From NCBI GenBank assembly GCA_000405805.1, contig ASPJ01000037.1, forward strand, positions 1 to 9,987: a DNA stretch of 9,987 bases, read 5' to 3'. Source of the DNA: Fidelibacterota bacterium SCGC AAA003-L08 (lineage in GTDB: Bacteria > Fidelibacterota > Marinisomatia > SCGC-AAA003-L08 > D37C17). The notes below the pieces were generated by a model. It saw nothing but the letters and a program-made list of their open reading frames with translations. It made no database searches and was not told where the DNA came from. The stretch's first letter is position 1. Each line of letters opens with the position of its first letter. The position numbers and the translations under genes are program-made. Shown here piece after piece: positions 6,225-9,987 of the stretch.

Positions 6225-6995
6225 TCAAAAACTTTTTAGTAATAATTCTGCTTCACGAATATCTTCTAAATCTTCTATATATTCATCTTCACTTGGATTG
6301 GAATTGATAACTTCATTTAGTAATTCTCTTGCATGTTCTTCTTGACCTGTTTTATATAATGCATGCGCTAAATATCGTTTTTGAACTAATGTAGCTTTTC
6401 CAGTATCCATCGCTTTACTTAAATATTCTACAGCCTTATCTTTATCAGGCCATGATAATAAAAAGGGTATATATGGAGATTTTAAATGTACTGCCCCTAA
6501 CATGAAATATCCTCCACCATCTTTATAATACGGGTCTAATTTGATAATAGCTTCAGATTGTTCTTTCATTATATCTGCGACTCCTTCTCGGGCTGCTTTC
6601 AAGGTGCCATAAACTTCAGCCCAACTACCCAAATTTACAAGATACCAATATCTAATAGCCGCGTTATCAGGATATTGCTTAATATATTTTTCAGCTAAAT
6701 CCTTTCCTTTATCAAAAAGCACCTTTTTAGATTCCTCATCGTGAGTAGCATATTTACCTTTAAAGTAATAAGATCGTAATAAATAAATCACTGCTTCGAG
6801 GTTATTCATAGATACTGCAATACTTGCTTCAGATGCTTTTAGACAATTGGATATTACAGAATCAATGTTATTACGAGAGCGTTCGTTGTATGTATTAATA
6901 CAATGTTCTTCCATATAATCCCTCGCTATATAAGAGGAAATTGTATCACTTTTCGAAAATGATAGAAGGAATAATATTATAATAATATTTTTCAT
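6225..6995 (-). CDS. Secreted TPR-like protein, TRAP-transporter TatT-like family, 256 aa
   Basis: An ATG at 6995 with AAGG about 7 bases upstream starts a protein with a short signal peptide (core IIIILFLLSF, residues 4-13). The rest is helical with tetratricopeptide-like repeats. The centre, with AIRYWYLVNLGSWAEVYG, a following AIIKLDPYYKDGGGYFMLG and then a DKAVEYLSKAM segment, resembles TatT, a periplasmic lipoprotein described as a partner of some TRAP transporters. Unlike classic TatT there is no lipobox Cys, and no TRAP transporter genes are nearby, so the name describes the fold rather than proving the role. Later repeats include KRYLAHALYKTGQEEHAREL. The gene lies 10 bases after the YjbH-like barrel gene, with its ribosome binding site close to that stop, and 6 bases before queG, in the same frame. 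It is part of the minus-strand operon and probably acts in the periplasm as a scaffold. Confidence 0.65.
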   Translation of the reverse strand: MKNIIIILFLLSFSKSDTISSYIARDYMEEHCINTYNERSRNNIDSVISNCLKASEASIAVSMNNLEAVIYLLRSYYFKGKYATHDEESKKVLFDKGKDLAEKYIKQYPDNAAIRYWYLVNLGSWAEVYGTLKAAREGVADIMKEQSEAIIKLDPYYKDGGGYFMLGAVHLKSPYIPFLLSWPDKDKAVEYLSKAMDTGKATLVQKRYLAHALYKTGQEEHARELLNEVINSNPSEDEYIEDLEDIREAELLLKSF

Positions 6996-7005
6996 TTATT
7001 GCCTT

Positions 7006-7797
7006 TTAGAAAGATTCCGAATACATAATTTTGATTTCTCTATTAACATACTTAGCATTAGAGGTCTTTCTAATATCATTAAAATTTACTTCCACTAATA
7101 TATTAGGTGCCATAGACCATCGTATGCCTGCATTTACAAACCCTTTTCCTCTACCAAATGTTAAATCTTCAAACTCATATTCATCTTGATTATCATTTAA
7201 TCCAGAATCACATTCTAAAAGTAAGGAGAAACTTCTATTAAGCTCTTTATCAAAACCAAAAAATATATTTAATTGATTGTCATCTGTAGGGTTCCCTGTT
7301 TCTTCCCAGAAATTTTTATTTATACCTATATGGAAACCTAAATTTCCAAAGAAATCCCAGTTTTTACTCATGCTCATGAAAAATCCTAAAGCTTTCTGCT
7401 CATATCTATTAATAGGTCCAATCCCTATTTTTTCAGCTTCAGTATATTTCCCTTTACCCTGAGTATTAATTCCTAATAAAAAAGCCGGACTAGTAGTGCT
7501 TTCATCAAATGCTCTGTATTTAAGATGAAACCCTGGATGCATATTAAAATCAGGTTCAGAGTTACCTATTATGCCATTCATTCCATATGATATCCCTATG
7601 GATAAACTCGATGTTAATCCAATAACCAATTTTGGCATTACTGTTCCACCTTTTGATAAAGTCGTTTCATATGTGTAGCTGCCTTTAGGTAATGTTCCTG
7701 CCGTTGGAATAGAAACTAATTCTAGCGGGGGATATGGCTGTTCACTCTGTGAAAATATTAAAGAAGCCAATGTTAATATAATTATATATTTTTTCAT
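7006..7797 (-). CDS. Predicted outer-membrane beta-barrel protein, YjbH-like, 263 aa
   Basis: The ATG at 7797 immediately follows the TAA of the preceding gene (TAAATG), with GAAGGA about 7 bases upstream. A signal peptide covers residues 1-16 (MKKYIIILTLASLIFS). The mature protein is rich in alternating hydrophobic and aromatic strands. It contains SIPTAGTLPKGSYTYE near 29-44, GLTSSLSIGISYG near 60, and several later strands typical of 10-16-stranded barrels. The PTAGTLPKG opening, a GG followed by a strand, and a YRAF region recall YjbH-like exopolysaccharide-associated barrels, though the match is judged by eye only. It lacks enzyme-like motifs. The ending YSESF is close to a barrel-type C-terminus with terminal Phe. 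It sits in an unbroken set of envelope genes with 0-10-base gaps, so it is likely co-translated with the secreted protein before it and the TatT-like protein after it. Confidence 0.6.
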   Translation of the reverse strand: MKKYIIILTLASLIFSQSEQPYPPLELVSIPTAGTLPKGSYTYETTLSKGGTVMPKLVIGLTSSLSIGISYGMNGIIGNSEPDFNMHPGFHLKYRAFDESTTSPAFLLGINTQGKGKYTEAEKIGIGPINRYEQKALGFFMSMSKNWDFFGNLGFHIGINKNFWEETGNPTDDNQLNIFFGFDKELNRSFSLLLECDSGLNDNQDEYEFEDLTFGRGKGFVNAGIRWSMAPNILVEVNFNDIRKTSNAKYVNREIKIMYSESF

Positions 7798-8958
7798 TTA
7801 TTTTCCTTCAATTTTTATATGTGAATTCTTGCTAGTAACTACATCTTGAAAAACAATTTCACCATATTGATTTTTCTCAACTACTCTATAATGTCCCTGC
7901 CCAGGTTCATAAAAACAATTAAATTCTCTAAGGAGCAACCTTTCACCTTTATACCATTTTTCATCAATTAATCTATCTAAATTATCATATTTATAATGAA
8001 TTGAACCAATTTTAACCCCATTAAATGTAAAAAAATCTATATAATTTATTTTATTATTTAATTGATAATATACTTCAGTGAAATTATCATAATTGAGTGT
8101 TTGAAAATTCGATTCAAATATAAAATCATAGAACTCTTCAGAGTATCTATTTTGTCCGTATAGTATTTCTTTAACTAGAATTCCACTTACTCTCTCTTTT
8201 ATAGCTGCTAATAAATTATCATTGAAATATTCAAAATCTTTAGAAAAAATGATATCATCTCCTTTAATGTTATGAATTTCAATTGTTGAAATAATATTAT
8301 CCCTACTATCTTTTATGATCTTTAAAGGAACTAATTTTGTTTGCAAAATCAAATTATCAGATAACATATCTTGTATGGTAGAATAAAATTGGTGCTCAAT
8401 ACTATCTTTGATATTTATATTAATTAAAGATTTTCTGCTTACAACATATTCTTCTCTTAAAGAAATTAGATAGTCAGATAATAGTTCAATTTTTCTTTTA
8501 AAGGCATTGTTTCTTTCCGCATATTGATTTTTTAATGCACTTGCCTGTTTATAAAAAACTTTCTTAATTACTGCTTTATCTGAAAACTTGATATATTTAT
8601 ATTCATAATCAAAGATAGGTAAATCATAGTTTACAGAATAATGATTCTTTAATAATTTTTTTTCATATGATTTGATTAAGCTCGATATTTCTTCAATAAT
8701 ATTATCAGTACGTACATTTAATTCTATTATTTTTTGATTGAATAAGTGTGCAACAAGAAAATAATATTTGCTTTTTTCAATGGGATCTTGAATTTCATAT
8801 CCAAACTCTTCAAAATTCAACAAGCTATCTGTTGGAATATATTCCTCAGGATTAATATAAAGACTAATAGGAAATTCCTCTTTTGTCTGAGGATTTAACG
8901 ATAGTAAGATATTCAAAACAATTAAATAGAGATATCTTGAAATGAATCTATATTTCAT
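7798..8958 (-). CDS. Unrecognised exported protein with MORN/antitoxin-like C-terminal repeats, 386 aa
   Basis: I do not recognise this family. The N-terminus is a probable signal peptide or anchor (basic residues, then a YLIVLNILLSL core, residues about 10-21). Residues 60-200 are predicted helical and Lys/Glu-rich, with NAFKRKIELLSDYLISLREEY-like segments, so a coiled coil is possible. Residues 200-300 mix strands and helices. The last 75 or so residues carry Tyr/Gly beta-hairpin units: GVKIGSIHYKYDNLDRL, then EKWYKGERLLLREFN, then VVEKNQYGEIVFQDVV. These resemble the toxin-antitoxin-like or MORN-like 'Y.YD..G.L..E.W' repeats found at the surface of FCB proteins. It starts exactly at the stop of the PorV/PorQ-like gene (TAGATG) with no ribosome binding site, so it probably depends on translational coupling. 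Placement between two barrels suggests a periplasmic or surface partner. Confidence 0.55.
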   Translation of the reverse strand: MKYRFISRYLYLIVLNILLSLNPQTKEEFPISLYINPEEYIPTDSLLNFEEFGYEIQDPIEKSKYYFLVAHLFNQKIIELNVRTDNIIEEISSLIKSYEKKLLKNHYSVNYDLPIFDYEYKYIKFSDKAVIKKVFYKQASALKNQYAERNNAFKRKIELLSDYLISLREEYVVSRKSLININIKDSIEHQFYSTIQDMLSDNLILQTKLVPLKIIKDSRDNIISTIEIHNIKGDDIIFSKDFEYFNDNLLAAIKERVSGILVKEILYGQNRYSEEFYDFIFESNFQTLNYDNFTEVYYQLNNKINYIDFFTFNGVKIGSIHYKYDNLDRLIDEKWYKGERLLLREFNCFYEPGQGHYRVVEKNQYGEIVFQDVVTSKNSHIKIEGK

Positions 8959-9792
8959 CTAATAATATAAACTTATTTGGAATGATTGAGGAATACCTAA
9001 AGTTTTTACTTCTTGAAATAAAATCCCATAAGAACATGATATATTTTTATATCTCATCTGGAAACCTGCAGATATATATTGATTAGTTGAAAATTTATTG
9101 AATGAACTGTAAATATTTAAAAAATTAAAATTTGTTATAATTCCAATTTTAAAAATTTCCTTTTTAATATCATTATATAAAAAATCTGATAATAATATTA
9201 TGTTTAAAGGTTCATAATTAATAGATAATCCTACTCCATATTCAGTCGGCAAGTTAGAGATATTTAAGTCCGACTCAATATGGCCAATATTTTTAATTGA
9301 TAATCCTAAATTAAAATATTTATTAATATTTTGTTCTATTCCTATATCAAATACTAATCCATATATATATTCGGTATATAACTTTGAATATACAGACTTT
9401 ACTTTGATCCCCAAATTCTGTTTCGAAGATTGGCTAAGCAAATACTTATATGATAATGAATAAAATTGCAATCCAAATTTTCCCAATGGTTTAGAACCAG
9501 GATTTTCACCCCATAGTTCTAAATCATCTGAATCAAATGTATTTAAAGATATTTCATGCCGTCCAAATTTATTTAATATAGACTTCCCCGATACGCCTTC
9601 AAACCAATAATTGGATGAAAAAGAAACAAAATTATTATCAGGATTATATGATGAATTAATAGAACTATTTAATGGCGAGGCTATTCCTGTATTTGATAAT
9701 GCCAATGACTGAGCTGTATTTGGCAAGTCCAAACCTTGAATTCCAATAGCCCAATTTAAAGATATAGTTAAAATTAATAATATTTTCTTCAT
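8959..9792 (-). CDS. PorV/PorQ-like outer-membrane beta-barrel protein, 277 aa
   Basis: A signal peptide (residues 1-17, MKKILLILTISLNWAIG) leads into LPNTAQSLALSNTGIAS near 23-39 and a following NP-containing turn (SYNPDN). This layout matches the PorV/PorQ family opening, in which a residue pattern like ARetAlGgagvA is followed by an NPA turn. The remainder is strand after strand with aromatic ends (NYWFEG, FGLQFYSLSYKYLL, GLVFDIGIEQN, LGLSIKNIGH, YGVGLSINYE), and the chain ends in Tyr-Tyr, as outer-membrane barrels often do. PorV and PorQ work with T9SS: PorV shuttles cargo from the SprA channel and PorQ belongs to the attachment complex. At 277 residues this is shorter than most PorV (about 380) and nearer to PorQ; a general FadL-like barrel remains possible. 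It starts 1 base after the stop of the upstream barrel gene and ends directly at the next start. Confidence 0.5.
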   Translation of the reverse strand: MKKILLILTISLNWAIGIQGLDLPNTAQSLALSNTGIASPLNSSINSSYNPDNNFVSFSSNYWFEGVSGKSILNKFGRHEISLNTFDSDDLELWGENPGSKPLGKFGLQFYSLSYKYLLSQSSKQNLGIKVKSVYSKLYTEYIYGLVFDIGIEQNINKYFNLGLSIKNIGHIESDLNISNLPTEYGVGLSINYEPLNIILLSDFLYNDIKKEIFKIGIITNFNFLNIYSSFNKFSTNQYISAGFQMRYKNISCSYGILFQEVKTLGIPQSFQISLYY

Positions 9793-9793
9793 A

Positions 9794-9987
9794 TTAATTA
9801 ATAAATGTCCACGTAAATATATGACTCATCCCATCATGAACACTACCAAAAGCAACTCCATAATTTAATTTGAATCGGAAGCTATCCCACATTTCTCCTG
9901 AATAATCAAATCCTAATGTTGGAGATATCCCTAAGAGATTAGATATCCCGCATTTAATTTTCAAATTTGTTTTAATATGGCCTATTT
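9794..9987 (-). CDS. C-terminal end of an outer-membrane-like protein (5' part beyond the window)
   Basis: On the minus strand one frame is open from the window edge (first full codon at 9985) to the TAA at 9796-9794, giving 63 residues; the other two frames hit stops almost at once. The residues alternate hydrophobic and polar and are rich in Gly and aromatics (GISNLLGISPTLGFDYSG, then KLNYGVAFGSVHDG, then HIFTWTFIN), as in the last strands of a beta-barrel. Only 1 base separates its stop from the ATG of the PorV/PorQ-like gene, so it is the upstream member of the same operon. The family cannot be named from this fragment. Confidence 0.6.
   Translation of the reverse strand, partial: IGHIKTNLKIKCGISNLLGISPTLGFDYSGEMWDSFRFKLNYGVAFGSVHDGMSHIFTWTFIN

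Noticed and set aside
7277..7462. Plus-strand 61-codon frame opposite the YjbH-like gene
   Set aside because: It is a short antisense shadow, with no ribosome binding site and no recognisable features.

Overview
The window is AT-rich, with tightly packed genes. Several encode envelope proteins typical of the Fibrobacteres-Chlorobi-Bacteroidetes (FCB) group: a SprA-type protein of the type IX secretion system (T9SS), a PorV/PorQ-like barrel, a TatT-like helical-repeat protein and a fragment with a CTDPxAxNY motif. The best guess is a marine FCB bacterium, possibly Candidatus Marinimicrobia (SAR406). This is inferred from gene content; there is no marker gene to prove it.

Layout. 1-375 (+) is the 3' part of a hemolysin III (PAQR-like) membrane protein gene. 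It converges with a minus-strand lipoprotein that has a pilin-like segment (416-838). Upstream of that lipoprotein are a predicted promoter, a terminator hairpin and tRNA-Phe(GAA), all on the minus strand. rdgB (1102-1719, +) and the first half of sprA (1737-4904, +) follow. The sprA frame is cut at 4904, where the sequence becomes the exact reverse complement of positions 1-362. From there to the end all genes are on the minus strand. In transcription order (right to left) they are: a barrel C-terminus (9794-9987), a PorV/PorQ-like barrel, an unrecognised secreted protein, a YjbH-like barrel, a TatT-like protein, a truncated queG, a fragment of an unrelated protein, and a hemolysin III gene whose last residues are foreign.

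Main result. The two hemolysin III copies are one gene seen twice. A perfect 362-bp inverted repeat (1-362 versus 4897-5258) ends at the palindromic octamer ATAGCTAT, and both sprA and the second hemolysin III copy change abruptly at that point. The simplest reading is a fold-back chimera, such as template switching during whole-genome amplification or an assembly join; a true inverted duplication is the alternative. If it is a chimera, the native order is: barrel, PorV-like, secreted protein, YjbH-like, TatT-like, queG fragment, CTDP fragment, hemolysin III (all one way), then lipoprotein and tRNA-Phe (opposite), then rdgB and a full-length sprA that continues beyond this window. A second suspicious join near 5800 truncates queG.

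Function. SprA is the outer-membrane channel of T9SS and PorV/PorQ are its partners. In the reconstructed order the envelope operon and sprA lie close together, so the secreted protein and the barrels between them may be linked to this export system. That link is inference. RdgB (nucleotide-pool sanitation), QueG (tRNA queuosine) and tRNA-Phe are housekeeping functions.
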